NCBI RefSeq assembly: GCF_009017415.1
Contig: NC_092408.1
Span: forward strand, 3,038,001 to 3,102,000
Reading direction: 5' to 3'
Length of the DNA stretch: 64,000 bases
Source of the DNA: Aspergillus flavus
Taxonomy: Eukaryota > Ascomycota > Eurotiomycetes > Eurotiales > Aspergillaceae
Position 1 is the stretch's first letter; the number at the start of each line of letters is the position of its first letter. The notes under the pieces were generated by a model. It was not told the DNA's origin, ran no database searches, and saw only the letters and a program-made list of their open reading frames with translations. Below are positions 1 to 11,013 of this stretch, piece after piece. The position numbers and the translations under genes are program-made.

Positions 1-286
1 CTGCAACGGAGGATGCGGAGTCGTCGTAGTTGGAGGGGGAATCCTCCGGCGGGGAGCCATTGTTAGAGTCAGTTCCTGAATCATCTGAATATTCTTCCTG
101 GAAGTATTTGCTTTTCTTTGAGGTGGATCTGACGGGCCTTCCAGTGGTGGTAGTAGTGACGTCGGACTTTTGTCTTTTTGATCCTGTCTTGGAGGCAGTG
201 GGGAGTCTGTCAGACGCGCGCCTTTTTTGTACTGGCGCTGGTGCTGCCGCCGACACGGGAACGGCCCGAGACGATCGACGAGGCAT
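1..286 (-). CDS. N-terminal part of a basic, low-complexity nuclear-type protein (cut by window edge)
   Basis: Reading the minus strand from the ATG at 286-284, the frame stays open to the left edge, giving 95 residues of an incomplete protein. The peptide begins MPRRSSRAVPVSAAAPAPV and is rich in Arg, Lys, Ser, Thr and Pro, with basic clusters such as KKSKYF followed by an acidic stretch (EEYSDDSGTDS). This composition is typical of disordered N-terminal tails of chromatin or nuclear proteins, but no folded domain lies inside the window, so no family is assigned. It is divergent from TYW3, with about 570 bp between the two starts. The start codon is the first ATG in this frame. Whether an intron lies within the visible part cannot be decided. 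Confidence 0.6.
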   Translation of the reverse strand, partial: MPRRSSRAVPVSAAAPAPVQKRRASDRLPTASKTGSKRQKSDVTTTTTGRPVRSTSKKSKYFQEEYSDDSGTDSNNGSPPEDSPSNYDDSASSVA

Positions 287-855
287 GGCAAGAGAAAGGT
301 TTTCGGTTATTTCTCCGTTTGTGAGGGGAAACGTAAATTGGAGCTGTTCCTCATAGACACAATTAGTTACGCAAGATTGGAGCAAGAAAGATCCGGGAGG
401 TATAGTATTTAATAAGCTCCCGCGGCAGCTTGTAAGCTTCTTGGCCGAACTATGGGGTCGTTAGTGACTGATAGACTTTCAGACGGTTCGAAAGGGACCG
501 GGAATGCGACCAGGAGGTTGGTAACTTCTGGGGCGGTTTTCGCGTGGAAAAGCGGGCAATTCTTTGCCTCCCGCGACCACTAAAGTTAGTGCGGTCGTTA
601 AAACGTCGTCACTCTCGGAATGAAACCATTTCAGGATTTGTCGGGCTAAGAACAAAACACTATATCTTCTGGTGCTTTTCTGGTTCTATCAAGTTTTGTT
701 TTTGTCTAATCTTCATCTGACCCACCTGTTTCACTCAAAGATATTAGCCGATTGCCTCATTCCTTTTCCAAACAGCAGTGCAGGTTTCCGTATCTTTACC
801 TTAACCAACCTGTTTTTATCCCTTGCTCAACAACGACTCCACATACAAGCCACTC
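287..855. promoter_or_regulatory. Shared intergenic region between the divergent partial gene and TYW3
   Basis: No ORF here looks coding. The part next to TYW3 (about 660-855) is pyrimidine-rich on the plus strand, as in many filamentous-fungal 5' leaders. I see no clear TATA box or palindromic site. Confidence 0.4.
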
Positions 856-2111
856 ATGAGTGAAGTCGAAGCAAGTGCGATACCCGAGGTCTTTGAATCT
901 CGCAAGCGTAAAATTCTTGCAGGACTCTCCGTCCCCGATGCAGAGTACACAGACCTCTCGCCCAAAGGGTCTGTCGATGAGGGTATTCGGGACCTCATCC
1001 ATGAAATTAATACTCACCCAGGCTTGGTTACCACTAGTAGCTGCGCGGGGCGTATCAGTGTGTTCCTGGAGGGACGGAAGAAGCAGCCGAAGCCGCACGA
1101 CGAGCAAGGAAGACAGTTTGTAGCCTCGGGGGGTAAAGGTGCTGGAAAATGGCTGTATGTTTCTCACGATCCTTTGCAAGGCTATGGTGCACCATGTGGC
1201 AGTAACAGTTCTGAAAGAGGCGATCATCAAGGGAAGTCGTTGCATGAGTTGTTTGGAATGGTCCCTGGAGATGGCAAACCCCCCGGGCTGAACAAACAAG
1301 GAAAAGCCCCGCGTCTCGTGCGCTTCCATTTCGAGCCTCTGGTACGTTAGTCCAATGCTGCGTTCTTTGTTTCTTCGAAGAAGTTCGTCTGTCCCCGGCA
1401 TTGTTTAGTTTACAACAAAGCTTGCGATTCTTTGTATGCTTGAACATATGTCTCGTTCTTTTATTCCCCTTAAGGTCAAAGCTTAGCCTCGATTGTTGCT
1501 GGCTATATACTACCCGTCTGACGCTGGGATTTGCAAATGGACTGGTTTAAGCACCATTTACTGTACTCGAGTACTGAGAACGCTTTCCACAGATTCTTCA
1601 CATAATGGCAGCAACGCTGCAACATGCTCACCCGGTATTATCTGCCGCTTCAAGCTCTGGTTTCCGCGAAAGCGGGCTACAGAGTTTGCGCTGCTTGGAG
1701 GGCGATGAAGGTCCTAGTCCGATCGTCGCCGTGCGCTCTGCGGGTCTATCCCTGGAATCAGTGATCGGGTATTGTGAAGATAGCGACGCCGACGATGAGA
1801 CAGCAACCGGCGAACCAGGCATCCGCAGCTTGGTAACAGAGGAGTATCTGCAGATGTTGGTTGCAATCTCTAATGAAAGGTTCTCAATCAACACAGAACG
1901 AAAAGAAAGATTCCGGGAGAATTTGCTGGGTTTATGCTCTGCGAATCGAGGACCAAAGACGAACAAGAAGACTAAACCTCCCGGATGGGAGGATGCCCAG
2001 ACACGACGAGAGAGGATGAAAGCTGAGGGCCTGATGAGAAAGAAACTTCTCCAGGACCAGGCGAAAGGCAACGAACCTCGAGATACGTTGCAGGCTACTA
2101 AGGAACCATGA
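856..2111 (+). CDS. TYW3: tRNA wybutosine-synthesizing protein 3 (TYW3-type methyltransferase)
   Basis: Two exons, 856-1341 and 1593-2111, joined by a phase-0 GT-AG intron of 251 nt, give 334 residues. TYW3 performs the SAM-dependent N4-methylation step in wybutosine synthesis at G37 of tRNA-Phe. Family hallmarks are visible: SPKGSVDE at about residues 35-42, the TTSSCAGR motif at about 58-65, and AVRSAGLSLES near 208-218. The splice joins FEPL to ILHIMAATL, as expected for the family. An in-frame TTG at 823 extends the frame upstream, but the first ATG is at 856. The C-terminus is a basic tail (GPKTNKKTKPPGWEDAQTRRE region). Eukaryotes also have TYW1, 2 and 4 for this pathway; none lies nearby. 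The intron is long for this window. Confidence 0.92.
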
Positions 2112-2729
2112 CCGGACGGAATTATAGAGACAGAATACCATTAAATTCAACTAATAGCGTTATTAACATCGGACTAAATTTCCTGTCACGAAGGGCATCA
2201 TGAATCGTCAAAAATTTAGCAGAACGATGGAGAAAACGGTAATACAACAGAATAAGAAAAGATGGACTGAAAAGTTATCGACATCGAACCTCATATGGTG
2301 TAGGTTTTAGGTCTCATGTCATGGAGATGACCAAGAACTGATTTAAACCCAGAGGAACAATGGAAGGGAGAGCGAAAATACAAGCAAAACCATAATGAAA
2401 GAGGGAGATAAACAAATCATAACAACACCATGCTTCCTGCGCTGGTCCAAGCCTATCCAAATATCCTATTCAAGCCAGACCTAATTAGTGCAAACGTGAC
2501 TCTTCAGATGATCGATGACACGATATCGACTGCGGTATTTCTGAAGACAAGGACAATGCGACACCAAAGTGAGTGAGAAAAGCTGAGCCCAAAACAAAGT
2601 GGACTGTTGAGCTTTAAAAAAACCATGAGATCCGTAACAAAACCAAGAAATTAGTTGAGTTATTGCCATAGAATGACAGATAGACCGAATAGTAACGTTT
2701 GAACTCTGGATTCAACGTGCAGCCGAAAA
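2112..2729. other. Convergent 3' intergenic region
   Basis: This stretch holds the 3' ends of TYW3 and the RRM gene, which converge. It is A-rich on the plus strand and has no ORF of coding character. Confidence 0.5.
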
Positions 2730-4884
2730 CTAAACACCCGAAGGTGTGAGATTACCTGGAGAGGACTTTGTGTTTCGATGGCCAAAATGGAAACCTTCCC
2801 TTGCTGTGCCTGGGGGGAAGATGAGAAGCCTCCGGGTCCAAGGACTTTGATCGCTGTCATTGAATGGACGAGGAGTTTCATCCCCCACTTCCCGCTCCTG
2901 ACGATAAGATGGGCCAGCCTCGGTCATACGGCGCGATGGAGTGGCGAAGATCTCAAGCCTGGAGGATGTTTGGGGATCTAGTCCTTCTTCAGAGCTAGCA
3001 ACTAAACCACTGAGGGTGCGTCGTTGGTCATGTCTAGTTGAAGACGAGGGTCCCGCAGCTGCCCGTCTAGCCTTGGCTTCGTTGTCCTTGGTAATCCACC
3101 CAGTCAGGACAAGATTGCCTAGTATCTGCATCTCTATCCTAACTGCTGTTTCCCAGAGCACTGTTCTAGTGATATGTGCGGGCCATTCAAACCACACACG
3201 ACCGTACGGAGAGCAAAGATCATCCCTATCCTGCGGGAAAGTGTTCGTCAGGTGTGGAATTCCATGGTCGGGGATCGTCCCCCTTGATATCAGGTTCGCA
3301 TAATACTGCAAGAATGACAGGTAAGTGTTAATTGTCAAAGTTGGATAGCTTGGAGTGGGCTGCAAGGTATGGACAAGGTGCTTACCGAGAGGGTATCCTT
3401 GTTGAAGTCGGGCAGCTGCACTAAAGTGTCGAACGGAAACCACTTGCTGATATCTGGAAACCTAGAGATCTCTGGTGCAAGGTTAGAATTGACACACAGA
3501 GTATATTTCTGACGTTCATTGAAGGCCGGACAATTGATTCCAGCATAGAGGAGATCTCGCAGCAGATTTTGGTCCAGGCCCATGGTTTGAGTTCTGTCAA
3601 TGCGGGATGCAAGAGATATCAAGTGCCTATTTGTCAGCTCAAACAGCTGATTGCGATCATCGACCGTGTACAACCTTGTAGCGTACCATGGATACTATAT
3701 GCAAGGTGAGAAACGCATTCTCCATGTGTTTGGTCAATAGGTGATGATATAATACCTTATAAAGCGTACTGATTGTCGACTCATAGGTGCGCTGAGGGCA
3801 TTTGACACTGAAAGGCGACTGGGGGCGCTCAACATGTTAGTCTTTCTCAGACGATGTGCGCGGGCAGTTCACTTACACGGTGAGGAATTTCAGCATGACG
3901 AATAGCTCCCACGATCTCTTCACTAGTGATGAAGCCAGAAAAACCTGTGGAGTACGGATCAGTGTTTGGAAGTTCGCGAGGCATACCCTCTTCCCAGGAG
4001 ATGCACTTGGCTCTCGGAAAGAGATCTTTCAAGAGCGCATCCTGGTTACTGTACTCCACGTCTACACGGCGAAGACCAAGCCTGGGTGCTCGGCCAGTCT
4101 CATAGATGCTGTTAATTCGGTCAACTGTTCTCTGGGCTGCTTCCTGAGTTTCAGTTTCAACGAAACAGTCCATAGTTTTCGCGGTCGAGCGCTCCATGAT
4201 AATATGGATTGAACATCCTTTGATAAGGCGCGCTGGGCGTCCTACAAATTGCGCGATCTCACTTTTGGTAACCGAATAAGGAATCTTCACACTTATTAGT
4301 AGCATCCTTAATAGGAAGTTAAGTCCACTTACGTTTGATATCTTGATAACGCCCCAACACGGTGCCTGACGAGTATGCACAGAACTGCCAATAGGCATCT
4401 CCTCCCTCATAGCAACTGTGCTAAACGGTTTGTCCAGGTCTGTGATCTGCTCAGAGTTTCCCGGTTGCCCGTGAACTTCGGCTCTCATAGGCTGTGGAGC
4501 CACGGTGCCTTCAGTGGGGTAGAATGCAGGAGAGAGAAGCCCTGGAGGCCCGTAATGGAACGGATGCTGGGGAGCTGGGGCGGGGAGTGGACTATGTACA
4601 GCTCGTAGCTGGCTAAAAGGACGAGGGTTCCGAGGGGTTGGAGTTGGAGTTTGTGCAGTGTCATAGGGATAATATCCACGCGGGGCTTCTCCCGTAGAAG
4701 GAAGATGGGCGTATAAACCTCCTAGACTCGGGAACTGCCCCTGTTGGTGAGGCGTCTCAGAAGGACCCGGCTGAGTTGTCTGGACAGGCTGCATTACGGT
4801 GCCTGCACGAGCTCGATATGGACCATGATATGGGCCAGGAGAGTCGTGTCCCGTGAAGGGGTCAACTGGGCGCCTGGTAGCCAT
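2730..4884 (-). CDS. RNA recognition motif (RRM) protein, fungal
   Basis: Five exons on the minus strand (4884-4333, 4284-3877, 3818-3756, 3694-3386, 3305-2730) give 635 residues. The first about 170 residues are Pro/Gly/Tyr/Gln-rich and probably disordered. An RRM follows at about 175-265: WGVIKISN, then IPYSVTKSEIAQF, IHIIMERSTAKTMDCFVE and a basic-aromatic end. A second RRM-like segment (GFSGFITSEEIVGAI) spans exons 2-3. The C-terminal third contains a well-folded-looking stretch (FEWPAHITRTVLWETAVRIEM) and a Ser/Arg-rich tail. The frame extends upstream of 4884 only to a GTG, so the ATG at 4884 was chosen. Intron 1 (48 nt) carries a TACTAAT branch site but is a multiple of three and stop-free. 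It likely binds RNA; the target is unknown. Confidence 0.82.
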
Positions 4885-5896
4885 CAGAAAGGAGTCGGAA
4901 GAACAGTAGGATAGTGTGAAGTGATGAGAAAGATGATTAGGATCTGTGTTAGGAGTGAAAAGCGTGGGGATCTCAACATGACAGCGCCGAGAGCCTTGGT
5001 TGGGAGTGCACGGCAACACATAGAATTCACTTGTGTTTCATCTGTATATATATATCAGTTATTGCCGACTAATCGAATACTCGATTAGTCGTGATGAGGG
5101 GTTATGGAAAATTGGTTCTGTATAAACTATTCGTATACCCTAACCAACGGAGGCAGGAAAGGAGTAGTAGAAAAGTAACCAAGGCAAGAGACAAATAAAT
5201 AAGTTATGTGAGCTTTATGTGTCTATATAGATTATAGTAACAGTCTTGAACTAATAAGTAAAAAAGATCACAGGCTATGTACAATGTTAAATGTTTGCTA
5301 TATCAACAATCAAACAATAAAGCTGTACAAGTGTATTTAGGGTGAATTGAGACTGTTACTACTTTACCAGATTGCTGTGATATTTTTACTGTACTCCTCA
5401 ACTGTAAAAGAATACATGTAGCAACATAGATAAAAAAAATCCCAGCATGCCTCCAAAAAGCCTGCGCTCAGGATATAAGGGAGTTGACTTACCCATGTGA
5501 CTATAGTAGGAAGGTGGTTGCTTGCACATTTTATGTTGAACAGAGCATACTATCGTCGTCACTCTAAATATAAGATCGATAATGATGTATTAATATTGTA
5601 ATTATTTACACAGTGTAAATAAATTGCTATAAAACATAATGGTTCTGAATGCTTGTTACTAGTATGGTTATATTTCGCTTATACCAAGATCTACTGTCAA
5701 GTGTAAGTTGTGAGAAAGCTCATCATACATTTAAACTCCAAATGACTTCAAGATCTAGGGAAGGGAACGGATCATTGAGCGAAGCAGAGTAGCCCCCATC
5801 ACCAGCCTAGATCGCCTGTACAATACTCGCTATTGGATAAAAAGTGGAGGTCATGGATATATCATGAACCATAAAATGAACATTATGAGCAAGAAT
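4885..5896. other. AT-rich intergenic spacer
   Basis: This kilobase separates the RRM gene promoter from the 3' end of the Arc19 gene. It is distinctly AT-rich between about 5200 and 5750 and contains no plausible ORF. It carries the perfect palindrome listed separately. Nothing else is recognised; decayed repeat DNA is possible. Confidence 0.5.
5066..5091. repeat. Perfect 11-bp inverted repeat with 4-nt spacer
   Basis: The arms CGACTAATCGA (5066-5076) and TCGATTAGTCG (5081-5091) are exact inverted copies around ATAC. The element sits about 180 bp upstream of the RRM gene ATG and next to an alternating TATATATATA run (5045-5054). It could be a dimeric regulator site, an RNA hairpin in the leader, or a foldback-element footprint. 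Confidence 0.7.
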
Positions 5897-6709
5897 TCAG
5901 TCAAACTATAGGTTGTTAGTTAATTGATAGTGTTCAGGGTACAGGGAGCGTCATTAAGTGGGTTCTTACAGGTGTCAAGAAAGACTCAGCGACGAATCGC
6001 GCACGGGCATTCAACTGCGCATTGTCAATACTACTATTATACGCGGGCATACCGTGGAGAAGGTACATACGAAAAGCTTCATCTCGGAAATCTCTTTATC
6101 GACTTCCTCCATAAACTGGATAATGAAATCAACTAGCTTGTGCTTGAGCATCTCCTCTACGTTTCGGTTCGTTATTAGAAACGAGATATCGTAACCCTGT
6201 TGACTTATTAGCATACTGTATCCATGGATGTGGTAGGTGCACTATGATGCCTGACCTTTACTGGCTTCCGTCGTAAGATGAAGAAAGATTCGGCTCGCTG
6301 CGTCAAAAACCGGGTGAACTTGTGGACCAAGACTGTATATTATTGTTAGTATCTAGCGCCATGCATGGCCTAGCCAATAGAAGCAGGCATCCGGATGGAG
6401 AGTAATACTATGTTCAATCTCGTCCGCTTGCTTAATCCTGATGCTGACACGGACACTGTTCACACTAGGTTCGATGAGGACTTTCTCATTTTCGTTTCGA
6501 GAGACGGTAAGCGGGTTAAGAAGGAGTTCAGGAGAGCTTTGGGCCTCAATTTCTGGTACATTATGTCTCTCGGACGTCTGGGATGCGAAGTTCGAAACCG
6601 CAAGCGCGGAGGTGAGAGAGGCTCGGACGCATTGAAGATATGGACGCAATGATTGAGACTTCAATTGTTAGCGATCAATTGTTAGCTTCGGATTGACCTA
6701 GCTCACCAT
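5897..6709 (-). CDS. ARC19: Arp2/3 complex 20 kDa subunit (ARPC4)
   Basis: Six exons (6709-6707, 6658-6409, 6332-6256, 6196-6071, 6014-5970, 5905-5897) give 169 residues, the usual ARPC4 length. The protein is a core subunit of the Arp2/3 actin-nucleating complex, pairing with ARPC2 to hold the Arp subunits. Conserved segments visible are [52 protein letters not shown] and [22 protein letters not shown]. The first coding exon is only the ATG, followed at once by GTGAGC; the 48-nt intron has an in-frame stop, so the model needs the splice. The last exon encodes only Phe-Asp-stop. It is divergent from UBP6 across 363 bp. WASP/Las17, which activates this complex, is encoded at about 41.4 kb. Confidence 0.93.
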
Positions 6710-7072
6710 TTTGGAAGTGTGACGTATACTGGGGTCTCCGTTGTTACTCCGCTGGTACCATCAACAACTTAATTTGCGTAAGTATAAGTCAGACCAAAAA
6801 CCCACAGGTCACGAATTCGGAGGCTTTATGATTTATGTCTATATCCAGGCCCAGGAAGCAAGCCTAGGAATGGATGTAGGTGTCAAGTGCCAGCTTCAGG
6901 AGCCACAGGCGGCGGTCCCGCTAAGGCCGCGATGTTGTTGCCTGTTTGTCTTGTTTGCATTCACTGCCCCACGCCCCGTTAACGGGCGATGATGCTCTTG
7001 TTTATGCGTCACTTTCATCAAGCAGAAGTCAAGGAGAGGCTTTCTGAGATTACTCTCAAGAATTAAGACAAA
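6710..7072. promoter_or_regulatory. Divergent ARC19/UBP6 promoter
   Basis: This 363-bp region separates two divergent housekeeping genes. A GC-rich patch lies at about 6905-6990. No specific factor site is assigned. Confidence 0.4.
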
Positions 7073-8916
7073 ATGGCGTCTATACCAGGTATGTGACTCT
7101 ACAACTCTTCTATATGACTCTTCTCATATTTTCGAAAGCTTCTTACTCATAGACCATAGTTATCGTGAAGCACCAGGGCAAACGTCATGAGGTCGAGCTT
7201 GATCTATCCTCGAACGGTGAAACGCTTAAGTACCAATTATATTCCCTCACCGGCGTGGAACCCGAACGACAGAAAATTCTGGTCAAAGGAGGACAACTTA
7301 AGGATGAAACCCCATTGTCCTCGCTCAACGCCAAACCGGGCCAGACATTCATGATGATGGGCACGCCATCTGGAGGCCAAGGATCCGGGGATTTGGGCCG
7401 CCCAAAAGAAGCAGTGAAGTTCTTGGAGGACATGACGGAGGCTGAGGCTGCAAGAGCAGAGGGAGCTATTCCTGCTGGCCTTCAGAACCTTGGTAACACT
7501 TGCTACCTTAACTCTACACTGCAGACATTGAGAAGTGTTCCCGAGCTCCATCAGGAGCTTCTGAGATATCGCCCCTCAACAGGTGCTGCTGGAGCATCGA
7601 ACCTCTCGGATCTCAGCAGTTTTGGTCTTGGTGGCCTCGGCGCCTCAATGGATCTTACGTCTTCGTTGCGGGATCTATTCAAGCAAATGTCTGAAACGCA
7701 AGAGGGATTTCCGCCTCTTATGTTCCTGAATGCTTTGAGGAATGTGTTTCCCCAGTTCGCCCAGAGAGATCGAAACGGCCATGGTTATGCCCAGCAAGAT
7801 GCTGAAGAGGCATGGTCTCAAATCGTAACCCAACTGCGGAACAAGCTGATGATCAAGGAGGGTGAGGGTGAGTCCAGCAATGAAGTATCTTTTGTGGATA
7901 AATACCTTGCTGGAAGGTTTGAGTCTGTTACGGAATGTGATGAGCCGGGAGCAAAAGAGGCTGGCGAGCAACCCACCCCAAGCTCGGACGTCTTCTACAA
8001 GCTTGACTGTCACATCGGCAAAGAAACAAATCACTTGCATGATGGCATAAAAGCCGGTCTTGAAGAGAAGATTGAAAAGCGTTCCCCTACTCTAGACCGT
8101 GATGCCATTTACACCAAGCGTTCACGCATTGCTCGATTGCCCAAATACTTAACTGTGCACTTCGTTCGTTTCTTTTGGAAACGCGAAACCCAGAAGAAGG
8201 CCAAGATCATGCGTAAGGTTACATTCCCTGCCGAGTTGGACGCGGTAGACTTCTGCACAGATGAGCTCAAAAAGGAACTTATCCCTATTCGAGACAAAGT
8301 ACGGGAGATCCGAAAGGAAGAACTCGATGTTGAGCGTGCTCGCAAGCGTCAGAAGCTTGACCACCAGCGGGATGAAGAGAAGAAAACCGAAGCTGAACCT
8401 GAGCCTTTGGAGCCAATGCAGAAGAAGAAAGCCGCCGAAGAACGCAAAGATGCATCAAAGGCTACCGAGAAGGATGGTGATTCCGCAATGACTGACGTCT
8501 TCAAGTCCGATGCAGAGTATGAGGCTGAGAAGGCAGCTTCTATCCTTGCAGCAAAGAAGGAGCTTTCCGAACTTATCGACCCGAAGCTTCGCTCCGACGA
8601 GGGTACTAACAAGTCAGGCCTTTACGAACTACGGGGAGTAATCACACATCAAGGTGCCAGCGCTGACAGTGGTCACTACACTGCATATGTCAAGAAACAA
8701 GCCCAAGGTAACAAGGAAGAGGATGGAAAGTGGTGGTGGTTTAACGATGAGAAAGTGACTGAAGTGGAAGCGGAGAAGATTGAGACTCTTTCTGGCGGCG
8801 GTATGTCATTCAAGGATAAAAATTGATATGGATCTCTTGCTGACAATACTATAGGCGAGTCCCATTCTGCGTTGATTCTCCTCTATCGCGCGATTGACCT
8901 GCCTACTGCGAATTAA
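7073..8916 (+). CDS. UBP6: Ubiquitin carboxyl-terminal hydrolase 6 / USP14-type deubiquitinase
   Basis: Three exons (7073-7088, 7160-8800, 8855-8916) give 572 residues. Ubp6/USP14 binds the proteasome base and trims ubiquitin from substrates. An N-terminal ubiquitin-like domain (about 1-80, VIVKHQGKRHEVEL onward) is followed by the USP domain. The Cys box is GLQNLGNTCYLNS with nucleophile near Cys120, and the His box is GASADSGHYTAYVK with His near 511, followed by WWWFNDEKVTEV. A charged insert rich in Lys and Glu (about residues 400-450) interrupts the catalytic domain. The first exon is only 16 nt (MASIP plus one base), and the splice restores MASIPVIVKHQ. The last exon supplies the conserved ESHSALILLYR end. 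The protein is complete and likely active. Confidence 0.95.
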
Positions 8917-9322
8917 GGATGTCCGCAGCAACGGCCTAAACCTTATTAATCAACAGGTTGAATGATGATAATACATTATGTGCATATGTGGAACACGAGT
9001 GACGTCTGTATCAGTGGGGAAAACAGTTTGGATTTTATTCGTGTTGTATCTTTGTCGTGGCACCCAGCTTGGTCATGTTCGTTGGATTCTACCAAGGGAA
9101 GCTTTTTGAGCCAGGGAAGCCTTCAGGCGAGCTAGGTTGATAGACTCAACGGTCAGAATAAAGACAACATCTGGAGCCAGCTGCTCAAGACTGAAGAGCA
9201 TTCAAGTTATCGTATTCTCCTAGTATATCACGTGACCCAAATTAGATGCCTCGGCATATTAACCATAAGCTCGTAACTAATTCAACTTTCTTGACCACCC
9301 GCAAGATTGCGATGTGAACACC
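8917..9322. promoter_or_regulatory. UBP6 3' end and thioesterase promoter
   Basis: The region carries the 3' end of UBP6 and the promoter of the next plus-strand gene. The only assigned site is the TCACGTG element at 9228. Confidence 0.4.
9228..9234 (+). promoter_or_regulatory. TCACGTG E-box element
   Basis: The E-box core CACGTG in the context ATCACGTGAC lies 89 bp before the thioesterase ATG. Such sites are bound by bHLH factors of the Cbf1/USF type in fungi. The same TCACGTG occurs upstream of four other ORFs in this window. Confidence 0.45.
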
Positions 9323-10283
9323 ATGTTTGGCACCCGCAGAGCCCTACAATCCCGGTTACGCAGCCTAGGAACTCAGTCTCAGCTGTCATTGCGATTCAAC
9401 CCCCACATCTCTAGAAGCACCAGCACTGTAGCCGATCAATCTGCACCTGAAAGATCGAAATGGGGGAGACGACTGATTTATGCCGGAATTTTTGGTGGCC
9501 TCGGAGTCGCGGCAGGAAAATGGATGGACAATAAGGTTTCTGCACCGGTCGAACCCGAAACGACAGAGGATGTCCTAAAACTGGAGGAAATTCGTCGAGT
9601 ATACGAAACTGGGCTACCTATCGTGCAGGAGCTCCGAAACAATCCGGACTACTTGGAAGCGGACGTGTATGGGAACTATTCCGAGGAGGACAAGAAGCAG
9701 AGGTTTACGTCTGGTCCACTGAAAGGGAGTCGGGGATTAGCGCTACAGGTTCGTCTCTTCTCTAGGCTCCCCCTGTGCAACATGCTGCAAACCTGCCGCC
9801 GTAAAGAGAGTTTAGGGCAGCGTAACTGTCGTACAGAGCCTTTCAACTACTTTGCATTGGATTAATTGAACCTTAACCATAACTTTTGGCTGATTCATCA
9901 TACAGAAAGTCTTTTGGAACGACAAGGAGCGGAAGGCCGTTAGCGTTGTCTATCTCGGGAATGGCCTGGAAGGATGGCCGACTGTTGTCCACGGCGGAGC
10001 TCTTGCCACTGTCATTGATGAGAATCTAGGCCGTGTCGCAATCCGCCATTTTCCAGAGCGTACAGGGGTCACAGCAAACCTTGAGATTAAATATCGCGCT
10101 CCGGTATATTCGGGCAATTTCTATACCTTCCACTCCAGCATCGACCGAGAACGTACCACGGATCGCAAAGCTTACGTGACGGGAGAAGTACGCGACCCGG
10201 TTGGAAGACTTTGTATTCAAGCAACTGCCCTCTTCGTTGTTCCTAAGAAGTATAAACTTGAGGAAATTGGGGAACGGTACTGA
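9323..10283 (+). CDS. Mitochondrial hotdog-fold (PaaI/THEM4-like) thioesterase
   Basis: Two exons (9323-9748 and 9906-10283; phase-0 intron of 157 nt) give 267 residues. The N-terminus MFGTRRALQSRLRSLG is rich in Arg, Ser and Leu with no acidic residues for about 45 positions, as in a mitochondrial presequence. A short hydrophobic, Gly-rich segment follows (LIYAGIFGGLGVAAGKW, about 53-70), possibly a membrane anchor. The C-terminal half is a hotdog domain with WPTVVHGGALATVIDENLGR; the HGG starts near residue 171 and the downstream Asp/Glu are typical of acyl-CoA thioesterases. The substrate is unknown. The frame has a GTG upstream (9314), but the first ATG is 9323. Confidence 0.85.
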
Positions 10284-11013
10284 GATGCTGGAATCATTTA
10301 CCGAGGGATTAGACGATATGGTAGGGCTTTAAAGCCCAGAGGAGCCTTTCTAAGCGATTTTCCCATTTCGCGTTAATCTTTATATGATTGTATATATACG
10401 GTGATTTTGTAGAACGGGAGGTCCACAAGACCATAAAGGACTATAGAGTGAACTCATTCTTACGTGACAAATCAAATTGTGTTGTCTCTTGACTCAACCC
10501 ATTTGTCTAGACCATCGACCATGGCAACCTTCTCCACGTCTCCCCCGCATTTCCCCGGAATCCACCTTAGATATGGTTCGGCAATAGCGCATTGACAACT
10601 TCAAAAACTTGCAAAACGCCTCGGCTGTGTCTCGGTTTGGAAATATCACCGTTTTCTAGGCCGTTTTTGTATACGTCTCCGATTGGTGCCGTTCTTCAGT
10701 CGCCACCACTTTCGATGATTACCATTCGCACGAGGCTGCAATACTTAAGCATCGTCGATCCATGCTTATTGCGGAAGGCAACACTTTTACTTATAATCCG
10801 GGGATTATAAGATGCAGGCTTGAGCTTAGAGAAAGCTTGTTATACGTACTTAACCTACCCTACATTTGCTTGACTTCTTACTATTGCCTTGACCCCAAAC
10901 GTGAGGCATACAACTGATGACCTTATGTGTCTGCTGCAGAATTGCGCGGATTGAACTTCTAACTCGAATATATCCCTAATTCCTACTTTTGGAATAGGAG
11001 AGCAGCAGCAGTC
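10284..11013. other. Intergenic region before the MFS transporter
   Basis: This 730-bp stretch holds the thioesterase 3' end and the transporter promoter. No convincing ORF, tRNA or repeat is seen. Clustered CCGCC/CCGGAA-type sequence occurs at about 10540-10560. Confidence 0.4.

Noticed and set aside
4885..5896. Transposon relic in the AT-rich spacer
   Set aside because: Only the palindrome is suggestive; no transposase-like frame, target-site duplication or second terminal repeat was found.
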